NCBI GenBank assembly: GCA_026129865.1
Contig: JAHCHG010000010.1
Location: 114,446 to 178,445 of the forward strand
Reading direction: 5' to 3'
DNA: 64,000 bases
Source: Pyrinomonadaceae bacterium
Lineage (GTDB): Bacteria > Acidobacteriota > Blastocatellia > Pyrinomonadales > Pyrinomonadaceae
Shown here in pieces: positions 26,977 through 36,559 of the stretch (positions are counted from its first letter, which is position 1; every line of letters begins with the position of its first letter). A program made the position numbers and the translations under genes. The notes beneath the pieces are model-generated. The model saw only the letters and a list, made by a program, of their open reading frames with translations, made no database searches and was not told the DNA's origin.

Positions 26977-27993
26977 CTAACGATAATTAATCTGCGGAGT
27001 GGCGTAATAGCCTTCGCGATTCCGTACCGTTAGACGCGGAAGACCGCGCGGGGGTTTGACCTTAACTTTTACTTTTCTCCATTCTCCGTTCGGCTCAAAC
27101 CCTTTTGGAGTATAACCGATAGAATATTGATGGCGGAGTTCGAGGGCAATTCGTTCGAAAATTTCGTCCAATTCGACGGTCGTCTGCGGGTAGAAGGATT
27201 TACCGCCGGTGAGAGATGTAATCTCGTCGAGATAAGCCTGACCCTGCATTCCGGTCATGCTCGATGAGTCGCGTCCGTCAAGGATGCCCACGGCGTAAAC
27301 GACGACGTCGGTTTCTTTGATCTGACGTTTTACTTCACCGAAATTGTAGCGCGACGAATTGTCCTGACCGTCGCTGATGATCAAAATCGCCTTTTTCTGG
27401 CGCGAACCGCGAGTTACGCGTTCGGCTCCGAGATAAAGCGCGTCATAAAGCGCGGTGTTATTTCTCGGTTCGACAAGCGTCAGCTGTCTCAAAACCGCGT
27501 CGCCGTCGCGCGAACGATCGAGCAGAAGCTGAGGTCGGCTGTTGAACGCGATTAGAAAATATTCGTCCGAAGGATGGCTCGTGTTGATAAACCGTTCAAG
27601 CGCATGCCGAGCCTTTGCGATCTTTTCGCCGCCCATTGAATCGGAAACATCAAACAAAATACCGATCGAGACCGGCGCGTCCGCGTCGCTGAAAAACGTG
27701 ATTTCCTGTTCTTCCTTTTCATCCCAAACCGTAAACGCTTCCTTTTTCAAACCGGAAACATAACGTCCGTAAAGATCTGTAACCGTTAACGTAAGCGTAA
27801 CAAGATCGGTTTTTATCCGAACCGGACCGGTATCGTCTTCGCCGCCGGTTTGCATTGACGAAAGAGGTGTCGATGTGGGTTCGGGCGTTTGTGCAGAAAC
27901 CGTAATTGACGTAGAGAGTGCAAGTAAAGTCACTAATGTCCACAAAAACGTGGAGTTTGAGCAACTGTTTCTAAAAAGCCTATCAACAGCCAT
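26977..27993 (-). CDS. secreted VWFA-related domain protein, copy 2
   Basis: 338 residues with a strong AAAGGAGAATTT site before the ATG. Signal peptide to about residue 35 (ends VSAQ), then TLTVTDLYGRYVSGL and a VWA domain with MIDAS DVSDS and SDGQD. The C-terminus shows YSIGYTPKG and a beta-rich tail (KVKVKPPRGLPRLTVR). It is a paralog of the downstream gene, 30 bp away, same strand, so a two-gene operon. The MIDAS has DVSDS where the neighbour has DNSGS; both keep D-x-S-x-S. Confidence 0.9.
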   Translation of the reverse strand: MAVDRLFRNSCSNSTFLWTLVTLLALSTSITVSAQTPEPTSTPLSSMQTGGEDDTGPVRIKTDLVTLTLTVTDLYGRYVSGLKKEAFTVWDEKEEQEITFFSDADAPVSIGILFDVSDSMGGEKIAKARHALERFINTSHPSDEYFLIAFNSRPQLLLDRSRDGDAVLRQLTLVEPRNNTALYDALYLGAERVTRGSRQKKAILIISDGQDNSSRYNFGEVKRQIKETDVVVYAVGILDGRDSSSMTGMQGQAYLDEITSLTGGKSFYPQTTVELDEIFERIALELRHQYSIGYTPKGFEPNGEWRKVKVKVKPPRGLPRLTVRNREGYYATPQINYR

Positions 27994-28264
27994 AAATTCT
28001 CCTTTGGATTTATTATATTCTATGTAACGGTTTTTCTTTCTGCAAGATAAATTTTCGATGTCGAATATCGCAGTTGAGTTGTTTTCGTCGCCAAAATCTT
28101 TTTATTTTGAAACAATTGCGCGGGCGACGCGTGAAACGAGAGCGAAGTCGCCGCAAAAATTGAACCGGCAATTTTCGAATTCGGTTAAAACGATTGTAGA
28201 ATAAATTTTTCAAACTGTTCGACCGGTTCAAGGATAAATCTCAAAAAAGTTTTCTTCGTTTAAT

Positions 28265-29494
28265 ATGGCTGAATTTATTTGTCGCTTAGGATCGCCTTCA
28301 GGTGAAGTCATGACGCGCGTTGTCGAAGCCGTCGGCGCGCGCGAAGCCAAAGTTCAGCTTGAAAATGAAGGCTACAAAGTTTTCGCCGTTACGTCTTCCG
28401 AAAAAGGACTTTCTGCACTCTTGCCGATGGGGCGTCCGAAAAACCGGATCAAGCAAGCCGATTTTCTGCTTTTCAATCAACAATTTTCAGCTTTGCTTCG
28501 TGCCGGAATTCCGGTTTTGCAGGCGATCGGTCTTTTGAAAACCCGTTCGTCGTCATCTGCTTTGCGAAATGTTCTGGCAGACGTCGAAGACAAGATCAAA
28601 AGCGGCGTTCCGCTTTCGGAAGCTTTCGAAGCGCAGGGAACTTTCCCGAGAATTTACACGGCGTCGATCCTTGCCGGCGAGCAGAGCGGCTCGCTTGACG
28701 AAGTTCTGGCGCGGTTTGTCGATTATCTCCGGCGGAATGTCGGAATTGCCCGAAAACTTCGCGGTGCGCTCGCTTACCCTTTGTTCTTGCTGACGGCGGC
28801 GATGCTGATGGTCGCATTTTTAACGCTTTATATCGTTCCGCGAATGTCGGACCTTTTTAGCGGGTTGAGCGGCGGAAAGGGACTTCCGCTGGTAACTATT
28901 ATCGTTATCTCGATCTCGACGACGCTCGCTTCGAATATCTGGTGGCTCTTACCTCTTATTCTGGTATTGATCTTTTCACTCGTTATCTGGCTGCGGACGC
29001 CGAACGGAAAGCTGCTTCTTCATAAATTTTTGCTGCGAATTCCGATCGCGGGTGTTTTGATCCGTCAATTAACAACTGCCCAACTTTCGCGGTCGCTATC
29101 GACGCTGCTTTCGGGCGGGATCACTGTTCCGGATGCTTGGGATATTTCGTCGCAATCGATTACAAATATCGAACTCCGCCGCCGCAGTCAGGCGGTTTTG
29201 CCGCTAATTCGCGAAGGTCGAGGGTTTACCGAAGCTCTCACAAAAGCGAACTGGATGCCGGAACTTGCGCTCGATATGATCGGTATCGGTGAAAATTCGG
29301 GAAGTCTTCGCGAAATGCTTGATGAGGTCGCGAATTTTTACGATGCAGAATCGGAAGTAAAACTCGAACAGCTGACGAGCCTGCTCGAACCGGTGATCCT
29401 TTTGTTTATGGCGGCGGTCGTGATAACGATCCTGATGTCGATCTATTTGCCGATCATTCAAACGATCTCGTCGGGACCTTTCTCGGGAAGGTAA
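28265..29494 (+). CDS. type II secretion / type IV pilus inner-membrane platform protein (GspF/PilC)
   Basis: 409 residues. A short N-terminal beta domain is followed by two T2SSF helical domains (LLFNQQFSALLRAGIPVLQA and AQLSRSLSTLLSGGITVPDA), each with membrane helices, three in total (about 170-190, 215-240 and 375-400). It anchors the assembly ATPase to the inner membrane. It is the first gene of a pilus-like cluster. No clear ribosome site precedes the ATG. Confidence 0.93.
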   Translation: MAEFICRLGSPSGEVMTRVVEAVGAREAKVQLENEGYKVFAVTSSEKGLSALLPMGRPKNRIKQADFLLFNQQFSALLRAGIPVLQAIGLLKTRSSSSALRNVLADVEDKIKSGVPLSEAFEAQGTFPRIYTASILAGEQSGSLDEVLARFVDYLRRNVGIARKLRGALAYPLFLLTAAMLMVAFLTLYIVPRMSDLFSGLSGGKGLPLVTIIVISISTTLASNIWWLLPLILVLIFSLVIWLRTPNGKLLLHKFLLRIPIAGVLIRQLTTAQLSRSLSTLLSGGITVPDAWDISSQSITNIELRRRSQAVLPLIREGRGFTEALTKANWMPELALDMIGIGENSGSLREMLDEVANFYDAESEVKLEQLTSLLEPVILLFMAAVVITILMSIYLPIIQTISSGPFSGR

Positions 29495-29660
29495 GTGATA
29501 TGAGTTCAAAAGTTTGAGCGACTTATGCTGCCGGGTGTCGGTCGCCCGAAAAAGTTTTTGGGAACTTCGCGAATGACAAATAAAACATTCACGAAAGTTC
29601 GATCGTCTAAAAAATTCTTCTGCGGACGAAGAAATCAGTTAAAAAATTTCGGGAAAAGAT

Positions 29661-31346
29661 ATGGAAAATCAAGAAACTACAACTTCAGCGCCAACTCCTT
29701 CATCGCCGAGTATCGATGTTTCGGAGTTCATGGAAAACGAACCGCCCGAAGTTAAAGAGGCAAAAGCGAAGGCAAAACGATATCGTCTGCCATATATCGA
29801 TCTTCTGCCGCCTGACTCCGAATCTCCGATCGATTACGGCGAACTGGCAAAAATTCCGGTCGATCTGATGCTTCGCAATCAATTCGTTCCGCTCAAGCGT
29901 GAAGGTCGAAATCTTCATGTCGGCATGGCTGACCCGACAAATCTTGAGCAATTGGACGAACTCGAAAACGTTTTGAACGTCCGAATCGTCCCCTTCGTCG
30001 CCACCGCCGGCGCGATCGACGTGGTTCTTCGAAAAGGCGACGCGACGCAGCGCGTTCTGCAGGAAGCGGCTTCGACGTTCAAGATCTCGCTTGTAAAAGA
30101 AACCGACCAGGGCGAAGAAGTTCTCGATCTCGACCGTTTGGCGAGCGATTCGGACATGTCGCCGATCATCAAACTTGTCGATACGATCATTTATAATGCC
30201 ATGGAATCACGCTCGTCGGACATTCACATCGAAACACGCGAACGCGACGTTCAGGTGAAATTCCGCATCGACGGAGCGCTTTATGCAAAGGTCGATCCGA
30301 TCGATATCGCTTATCATCAAACGCTGATCTCGCGTATCAAAGTTATGTCCGAGCTGGATATTGCGGAACGCAGAATTCCGCAGGACGGTCGTTTTCGCGT
30401 TCGTTACAAGGGCAGAACGGTCGATTTCCGCGTTTCGATCATGCCGACAGTGTTTGGCGAAGACGCCGTAATCCGAATTTTGGACAAGGAACAAATTTCG
30501 GAAGAATTTAAGAATTTGAGCCTCGACATCGTCGGATTCGACCCCGAAGACATTCGACGATTTCGGCTTTACATCAAAGAACCGTACGGAATGGTTCTCG
30601 TTACAGGACCGACCGGTTCCGGTAAAACGACTACGCTTTACGGCGCGTTGAACGAAATTCGGAACGATGAAGATAAGATCATAACGATCGAAGATCCGGT
30701 CGAGTATCAGCTTCACGGCATCGTCCAAATTCCCGTGAACGAGAAAAAAGGTCTGACATTTGCGCGCGGTTTGCGTTCAATCCTGCGTCATGACCCGGAC
30801 AAGATCATGGTTGGTGAGATCCGCGACGAAGAAACCGCGCAGATCGCGATCAACTCGGCGCTTACAGGACATCTTGTTTTTACGACCGTTCACGCAAATA
30901 ACGTTATCGACGTGATCGGACGTTTTTTGAACATGAACGTCGATCTTTACAACTTCGTCGCGTCATTGAACTGCGTTCTTGCGCAGCGGCTCGTTCGGCT
31001 TTTATGTACGACATGTAAACGCATTTACACGCCGACGCGCGACGAGATCGTTCAATCAGGCTTGCGACCCGAGGATGTCGAAGACAAGACATTCTTTATG
31101 AATGTCGGCTGCGACGCGTGCAACCATACCGGTTACCGCGGTCGAACGGCGATACACGAACTTCTCGATATGTCCGACGCGATACGTGAAATGATCATCG
31201 ACCGCCGTCCGGGCTCCGAGATCCGCCGTCAGGCTGAACGTGAAGGTCTTTCGAGCCTGCGCGCGTCGGCGCTGAAAAAAGTGTTTGCGGGCATGACAAC
31301 CCTTCACGAGATCAACCGCGTCACGTTTGTTGAAGAGGTTCGTTAA
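29661..31346 (+). CDS. GspE/PilB family assembly ATPase
   Basis: 561 residues. N-terminal MshEN-like domain (about 45-155), then the T2SSE ATPase with Walker A GPTGSGKTT, Asp box, Walker B ILRHDPDKIMVGEIRDEET-type sequence (HDPDKIMVGEIRDEET), and His box LVFTTVHANN. A tetracysteine zinc motif (CTTC...CDAC) follows, as in GspE and PilB. It powers pseudopilus or pilus extension. It has a typical full length. Confidence 0.95.
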   Translation: MENQETTTSAPTPSSPSIDVSEFMENEPPEVKEAKAKAKRYRLPYIDLLPPDSESPIDYGELAKIPVDLMLRNQFVPLKREGRNLHVGMADPTNLEQLDELENVLNVRIVPFVATAGAIDVVLRKGDATQRVLQEAASTFKISLVKETDQGEEVLDLDRLASDSDMSPIIKLVDTIIYNAMESRSSDIHIETRERDVQVKFRIDGALYAKVDPIDIAYHQTLISRIKVMSELDIAERRIPQDGRFRVRYKGRTVDFRVSIMPTVFGEDAVIRILDKEQISEEFKNLSLDIVGFDPEDIRRFRLYIKEPYGMVLVTGPTGSGKTTTLYGALNEIRNDEDKIITIEDPVEYQLHGIVQIPVNEKKGLTFARGLRSILRHDPDKIMVGEIRDEETAQIAINSALTGHLVFTTVHANNVIDVIGRFLNMNVDLYNFVASLNCVLAQRLVRLLCTTCKRIYTPTRDEIVQSGLRPEDVEDKTFFMNVGCDACNHTGYRGRTAIHELLDMSDAIREMIIDRRPGSEIRRQAEREGLSSLRASALKKVFAGMTTLHEINRVTFVEEVR

Positions 31347-31570
31347 ACGCTTGCATTTTTGAGGATTTGAACGGAAAATATCCGAGGCTTTACCTCGACA
31401 TTTTTGAAACTTTACAATCCCTATCGCGTGTTTAAGCATCGGACAAAGCAGTTTGGCTTAATTTCGGCTCGCTTTGACCAAAACCATTGAATTCAGATCA
31501 ATTGAAATTAAACTATTGATTTTAGGTTCGTTTACCGTTGCTCGCGGTTTCGTATCTGACCGACAACATT

Positions 31571-34183
31571 ATGAAAAAATCTACATTCGTTCGATTTTCA
31601 ACTTCGCTGTTCCTTATTTTCGCGCTGCTGTCGCCGACGGCAGTTTTTGCTGCGGGCGACGGTAAAAAACACTTCAAGCGCGGCATGGAACATGAGTACG
31701 CGATGGAATGGGACAAGGCGGTCGAAGAATTTTCGCTGGCGGTTGCCGATAATCCAAAGAATCCGGAATATCGCCTGCATCTGCAGCGCGCCCTTTTCAA
31801 TGCATCGCAAATGTATATGAAGCAGGGAAAAGCTCAGGCGGACCAGGAAGATTTCGCGGGCGCGTATATTTCATTCCGGAAAGCATACGGATATGATCCG
31901 GTAAATGAACTCGCGAAGTCTGAAATGGAACGAATGGTCAGACTTCAAAAGGTCGTGAACGGAACCGCCGATCCCGAACCGCAGCCGGACGGCGTGAAAC
32001 TTGTTCAAACCTCTTTTAACGGCGTTCCGCTTCCGCAGGATGTGGTTATTCCGCAGCAGCTCGAAAAATTGCGCGATGTTCCGTTTCCGAACCCTGTCGA
32101 TCTTCAATGGCTGATCAAAGAATTGGCTAAGGATCTCGATCTGAACGTTTTGTTCGATCAGGGGTCGAGAATCGATACGAAAAAGATCAAAATCGAATTG
32201 AAAAACGTAACGTCGGCAAAAGCACTCGATTACATTTTTCTTCAGGAAAATCTTTTCTTTCAAAAGGTTGGACCGCGGACGATACTCGTCGCCGACGGAA
32301 ATCAACGCCAGAAATTCCAACAGCTTGTACTTCGGACCTTTTATCTGGCAAACGCAAATCCAAAGGACGTCGCAAACGTCGTAAAAACCGCGATTCCGGC
32401 ACAGCCCGGTAGAACACCGACGATCGTTCTGACGGACGACGCGACGAACAGTATTACGATTCGCGACACTTCCGAAAACATTCGTTTGATCGGGAAATTG
32501 ATCGGTTCGCTCGATAAAGACCGAGCGGAGGTCGTTATGGACGTTCAGATCTTTGAAGTTTCGAAATCGGATCTGCTGCGGCTTGGAACTCAGATCGGAA
32601 ATCTTGTCGGCACCGGAGCGAATGCTCAAAACGAACTCTTAAATATCGGCGGCGTTAACTCGGGTTCGGTCCCGATCCGCGGCGATTTCGGAAGCTTGCC
32701 GCTTTCGATCGCTTCGGGAATCACGGTTCCATCGGTCGTAATCAGCGCTTTTCAGAGCACATCGAAGACAAAGCTTCTGGCTTCAACTCAGATCCATGCC
32801 TTTAATAACGAAGATTCATCGGCGCGGATCGGTCAGCGCGTTCCGGTACAGACCGCAAGCGTCATTCCGTTCGGCGGCAATACAGGAACCGGAAACCAGA
32901 ATCCGAACAACGCGTTTGGCAACGGATTTCCGGTCATCAATTATGAGCAGGTCGGTTTAACCCTGAAGTTTAAGCCGCTTGTTTTCCCGAATCAGGACGT
33001 TCAGGTAACGATGGAGATCGAGTCGAAGGATCGCGCAGCCGGTCCCGATCCGCTGACACCGGTATTTACCGAGCGAACGATCAAAGGGACGGCGCGCGTC
33101 CAAAACAATAAAACGCTGCTGCTCGCGAGCGTCGCTCAGGGCGTCGAACAGGATGGTAAATCGGGTATTCCGATCCTTAGCAGTCTTCCGATCATCGGGC
33201 GCTTATTTTCAACTCCGAATCAGGAAAATACGCAGGTCGATATCGTCATCGCAGTAACTCCGCGGGTCATTCGCGCGCCTGCGATTTTGCCGGAAGATCT
33301 CGAAGAGCGCGAAACGGGTAGTTTGGCTGTTCCGACGAGCAGTTCGCTCGAAGCGATGATCATTCAGGAAGAGATAGAGGAACAGCTTGCTGCTGCGCGT
33401 CGCTTAGGAAATACGGCGGTTGTCCAGCTGCCTGATGTTCCTGCCGATCAGCCGGTTTATGTTCGCGACGCGCCGGCGGAAACAACAACTGCAAAAAAAG
33501 TAGAACCCGTAAAACGTGTCGAAACTGAGGTGGTTTCCGATGGATTGAACGCGCCTGAAGTAAAAGTTCTCGAGACCGCGGACAAGAGTCCCGCTGCCGT
33601 CGTTCCGGAATCGACGGTCGTAAATCGTGAACCGGTTGAGATGGTAAAACCGATCGATACGACTGTGAAAACGCTTGAGATCAAGCCGGTTGCGGACGTT
33701 TCTGTATCCGAGAACACCGAATCGAAGACTGAAACGCCCTCGAAATTTGTCGAGTCGATCAAATCCGTTCCCTTTACATTGCCTGACGACCCGACAGCGA
33801 CGCTTCAAATATTGCCTGCGTCGCGCGAGATGAAAGCCGGTGAAAAGACGACGGTTGCAGTTTTGATTCAGAGCTCAAAGCCGTTTCGTTCGGCAGTTTT
33901 AGGACTAGCTTTCGATCAGAAAAAGATCGCGGTCAAAAATGTCCTTTTAGGAGATATTTTCGGAGCGCCGTTCACACAGAAGCCGGTTACGCCATTTATG
34001 AACAGCGGCGGGAAAATGTACACAACCCTCAGTGTTTCGAAAGACATCGGCGGCGACAGTTCGGGCGTGCTGGCTTACATAGAGATCGAGGCGCTTTCGA
34101 CGGGAACGCACCAGATCGCATTCGATCCGAGTATTATCAATTTTTTAACGGCTAAAGGTCAGAACTTTGCGGTTAAATACTAA
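31571..34183 (+). CDS. outer-membrane secretin (GspD-like) with N-terminal TPR and C-terminal cohesin-like domain
   Basis: 870 residues from ATG at 31571, which gives a clean signal peptide (KKSTFVRFSTSLFLIF to FAAGD); a TTG 33 bp earlier would spoil it. A TPR-like segment (about 30-125) is followed by secretin N-domains, the secretin core (about 420-600, VPVQTAS and VNYEQVGLTLKFKP-type strands, written here as NYEQVGLTLKFKP), a long Thr/Val/Glu-rich linker with repeated VKP/VEP motifs, and a C-terminal domain (about 745-870) resembling cohesin (TLQILPASREMKAGEKTTV then SAVLGLAFDQKKI). It forms the outer-membrane gate for the neighbouring ATPase and pseudopilins. Confidence 0.88.
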   Translation: MKKSTFVRFSTSLFLIFALLSPTAVFAAGDGKKHFKRGMEHEYAMEWDKAVEEFSLAVADNPKNPEYRLHLQRALFNASQMYMKQGKAQADQEDFAGAYISFRKAYGYDPVNELAKSEMERMVRLQKVVNGTADPEPQPDGVKLVQTSFNGVPLPQDVVIPQQLEKLRDVPFPNPVDLQWLIKELAKDLDLNVLFDQGSRIDTKKIKIELKNVTSAKALDYIFLQENLFFQKVGPRTILVADGNQRQKFQQLVLRTFYLANANPKDVANVVKTAIPAQPGRTPTIVLTDDATNSITIRDTSENIRLIGKLIGSLDKDRAEVVMDVQIFEVSKSDLLRLGTQIGNLVGTGANAQNELLNIGGVNSGSVPIRGDFGSLPLSIASGITVPSVVISAFQSTSKTKLLASTQIHAFNNEDSSARIGQRVPVQTASVIPFGGNTGTGNQNPNNAFGNGFPVINYEQVGLTLKFKPLVFPNQDVQVTMEIESKDRAAGPDPLTPVFTERTIKGTARVQNNKTLLLASVAQGVEQDGKSGIPILSSLPIIGRLFSTPNQENTQVDIVIAVTPRVIRAPAILPEDLEERETGSLAVPTSSSLEAMIIQEEIEEQLAAARRLGNTAVVQLPDVPADQPVYVRDAPAETTTAKKVEPVKRVETEVVSDGLNAPEVKVLETADKSPAAVVPESTVVNREPVEMVKPIDTTVKTLEIKPVADVSVSENTESKTETPSKFVESIKSVPFTLPDDPTATLQILPASREMKAGEKTTVAVLIQSSKPFRSAVLGLAFDQKKIAVKNVLLGDIFGAPFTQKPVTPFMNSGGKMYTTLSVSKDIGGDSSGVLAYIEIEALSTGTHQIAFDPSIINFLTAKGQNFAVKY

Positions 34184-34184
34184 A

Positions 34185-34853
34185 ATGAATTTCGTTCAGG
34201 TCAGTTCAAAAATTAGAAAGCGATTTAGCGGCGAGAATCTAAGCCGCGGATTTACGCTGCTCGAACTTGTCATTACATTGACCGTGATCTCTATTCTTGT
34301 TTTGGGAACGATCCCGATAATGCAGAATGCAAATAAGCGCCAGAAAGAGTTGCGTCTGCGTGAGAATCTCCGGACGATCAGATCGGCGATCGACGAATTT
34401 CATCGCGACACAGCGGGTGCGTGTCCGCTCGGAGCGATCAGAACCGGCAATCCAGCCGGTCAGGTCGGAGCGGTTGCGCCCGCCGACCCGCGAAGCCGTG
34501 TGGTCATTGACGACTGTACGATTTTTGAAGCCGAAAACATCGACCGTTTTCCGCCGACTTTAGAATCGTTGGTCGACGGCGTAAAGGTGAAAGCGCGGGG
34601 TTTGCCTCCCGGAGCGACCGCGGGCGGAGTTTTTGACAGCAAAAACGCGACTGAGTTGACGGAAAACAAAGAGATTTTGAAGGTTTATTTGCGTGAACTG
34701 CCGATCGACCCGATGACGGGCGAATCGGATTGGGTTCTGAAATCGTCTTATCAAACCGATGACGACGGCGAATGGGACGGCATTAACGTTTTCGACGTCC
34801 GGTCGAAATCGCGCGGCGAAGCGCTAAACGGGGAGAAATATAGTGATTGGTAG
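34185..34853 (+). CDS. type II secretion pseudopilin (GspG-like), copy 1
   Basis: 222 residues from ATG at 34185, one base after the secretin stop. A 25-residue basic leader is followed by the prepilin peptidase site G-FTLLELVITLTVI, a long hydrophobic helix and a variable soluble part with YLRELPIDPMTGESDW, the calcium-site region of GspG-type pseudopilins. It ends SRGEALNGEKYSDW. It overlaps the next gene by 11 bp. Confidence 0.9.
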   Translation: MNFVQVSSKIRKRFSGENLSRGFTLLELVITLTVISILVLGTIPIMQNANKRQKELRLRENLRTIRSAIDEFHRDTAGACPLGAIRTGNPAGQVGAVAPADPRSRVVIDDCTIFEAENIDRFPPTLESLVDGVKVKARGLPPGATAGGVFDSKNATELTENKEILKVYLRELPIDPMTGESDWVLKSSYQTDDDGEWDGINVFDVRSKSRGEALNGEKYSDW

Positions 34854-35328
34854 AATCCTTCGATTAAAAATTTCAAGACCCGGCTTTTCGGGTGTGATAA
34901 ATGAACGCCGGGCTATTTACTTGGACAGGGCGAACGCTGAAAACCGGAAGTCTCAGGGATTCACGCTGCTTGAACTTATGATCACGATGTTTATTTTGAT
35001 CATCCTGCTTTCGGTAGCGATCCCAACTTATCAGCGCTCCGTCCTTCACGCAAAAGAGACTGTTTTAGAACAGAACCTTTGGCAGATTCGCCGTTCGATC
35101 GACCAATATGCGACCGACAAGGGAAAACTTCCGCAGCGGATTCAGGATCTGGTTGACGAGGGTTACCTTCGCGAGGTTCCGGTAGATCCGATGAATGAAG
35201 AACGCGCAGAATGGGCAGAAATTCAGGGCGAAGATAAATATTCCGCAAACGGCGACCAGGGTTTGATCGATGTAAAAAGCCTAGCCCTGGGCGCTGACAG
35301 CGAAGGGAAAAATTATAGTGATTATTAA
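34843..35328 (+). CDS. type II secretion pseudopilin (GspG-like), copy 2
   Basis: 161 residues from GTG at 34843, overlapping the previous gene by 11 bp, with GGGGAGA 6 bp upstream. The leader is long (about 38 residues) before G-FTLLELMITMFILI; an internal GTG at 34891 is an alternative start. The soluble domain shows YATDKGKLPQ, YLREVPVDPMN and a final GKNYSDY, like copy 1. Overlap implies translational coupling. The 9-bp repeat array starts right after its stop codon. Confidence 0.9.
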   Translation: MIGRILRLKISRPGFSGVINERRAIYLDRANAENRKSQGFTLLELMITMFILIILLSVAIPTYQRSVLHAKETVLEQNLWQIRRSIDQYATDKGKLPQRIQDLVDEGYLREVPVDPMNEERAEWAEIQGEDKYSANGDQGLIDVKSLALGADSEGKNYSDY

Positions 35329-35329
35329 A

Positions 35330-35392
35330 GTCTAGCGAGTCTAGCGAGTCTATCGAGTCTAGCGAGTCTAGCGAGTCTAGCGAGTCTAGCGA
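35330..35392 (+). repeat. 9-bp tandem array, left arm (GTCTAGCGA x 7)
   Basis: Seven head-to-tail copies of GTCTAGCGA, with one change (GTCTATCGA in copy 3) and an eighth partial copy at 35393. It starts one base after the stop codon of pseudopilin 2. The unit is nearly complementary to the units of the right arm at 35445. Confidence 0.95.
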
Positions 35393-35444
35393 GTCGGTTG
35401 AGTTAGTAGAAAAGTTAGAAAATATCCGAAACAACATATTTTAA

Positions 35445-35525
35445 GACTCGCCGGACTCGCCAGACTCGCAAGACTCGCAAGACTCGCCAGTCTCGCAAGT
35501 CTCGCCAGTCTCGCAAGACTCGCAA
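35445..35525 (+). repeat. 9-bp tandem array, right arm (GACTCGCNA x 9)
   Basis: Nine 9-bp units of the forms GACTCGCCA, GACTCGCAA and GTCTCGCAA. Its last unit ends 6 bp before the ATG of the PilM-like gene, so the ribosome site position is occupied by repeats. Rotated, the left-arm complement is GACTCGCTA, so the arms can pair over about 60 bp with regular mismatches. Confidence 0.95.
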
Positions 35526-35531
35526 AAGCTT

Positions 35532-36467
35532 ATGTTCAACGCATTAACACAACCGAATTTTCCGAAAGCGGCGTTGGGATTTGAGAAAAATTCCGTTACG
35601 GCGATCGCATTGCAAAAGGAAGGCAAATATGGGTTCGGCATTCGCCAGGCGGCGACGATCGAATTGCCGGAGCATTTGCTCGTCCCGTCCTTTCTCGAAA
35701 AAAACATCTCTAACACGGAAGAAATGCTCGTGATGATCGACGAGGTCATTACAAATGCAGGACTTTTGAAGCAAAAGCGCTGGTCGGTTTCACTGCCCAG
35801 CAATTCGGCACGAACGGCGATCCTGACGCTTGATGCCGAGCCTGCTTCGAAGGACGAATTGTCGGAAATTCTCGATTGGAAAGCGGAAAACACATTTGGC
35901 GCGCCGGCGGGCGAAATGAGGATCTCGCGTCGGAAAATCGAATCCGACGAAACGGGAAGACCTCGATATTTTGCGACAGCAGTGAAGCTCAATGTCATCG
36001 ACGAATTTGAAACGATGTTCGAGCGTCTCGGCTGGCATGCCGGGTTGATCCTGCCGCGCGCGCTGTGCGAATCGAACTGGCTGATGGATAAGCGGTCGGA
36101 AACCGATTCGCTCCTTATCAGCTCGCAGAGCGAAGGGTTTGTCGCGCTGCTTCTTCGCCGCGGAGAGCCTTTGGTGGTTCGTTCCGTAACCTGCACGGAA
36201 GACGAACGCGACGACGAGATCTACCGGCTTTTGATGTTCTACCGCGACCGTTTAGGCAACGATGAAAGTTCCGCGTTTTTAGAACGCGTTCTCGCCGTCG
36301 GCAGCAATTTTACGAGCGCTAGGTTAAAAGAGATCGCCGACGAGGCGCTCGGCAAAACATTGAGAATCTTAAAGCCGGAAGACATCGGGTTGACGATCCC
36401 ATCACAGAATATCAATTTTAACGATATTGCGGCACCCGCCGGAGTCGCGAGTTTGGGTTGGAATTGA
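35532..36467 (+). CDS. PilM-like actin-fold pilus assembly protein
   Basis: 311 residues. Shape and motifs fit PilM/GspL-cytoplasmic type proteins: a start like FPKAALGFEKNSVTAIAL, the KQKRWSVSLPSNSARTA strand region, LSEILDWKAENTFG (equivalent to the PilM segment contacting PilN), and late TLRILKPEDIG. The final residues AAPAGVASLGWN match the usual PilM end. Normally pilNOPQ follow; here none do, and the downstream region is a scar of broken genes. Its leader consists of the 9-bp repeats. Confidence 0.78.
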   Translation: MFNALTQPNFPKAALGFEKNSVTAIALQKEGKYGFGIRQAATIELPEHLLVPSFLEKNISNTEEMLVMIDEVITNAGLLKQKRWSVSLPSNSARTAILTLDAEPASKDELSEILDWKAENTFGAPAGEMRISRRKIESDETGRPRYFATAVKLNVIDEFETMFERLGWHAGLILPRALCESNWLMDKRSETDSLLISSQSEGFVALLLRRGEPLVVRSVTCTEDERDDEIYRLLMFYRDRLGNDESSAFLERVLAVGSNFTSARLKEIADEALGKTLRILKPEDIGLTIPSQNINFNDIAAPAGVASLGWN

Positions 36468-36559
36468 TCGCACAATATTTCAAATAAAACGCGGGAATTT
36501 TTCGAAAAATAAACCGGTGCTGTCTGACTATACAAACGGCGCCTGTCTATTTTTGTCGA

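Noticed and set aside
29525..29755. 76-codon frame between the GspF-like and GspE-like genes
   Set aside because: Overlaps the GspE start, basic low-complexity content, no recognised family.
35330..35525. Possible CRISPR array
   Set aside because: Units are 9 bp without spacers; no cas genes anywhere in the window.
35000..36196. Minus-strand frames through the 9-bp arrays giving LDSLDS... and CETGETCES... repeat peptides
   Set aside because: They are products of translating a 9-bp (three-codon) tandem repeat and are antisense to the pseudopilin and PilM-like genes; no ribosome site or family features.
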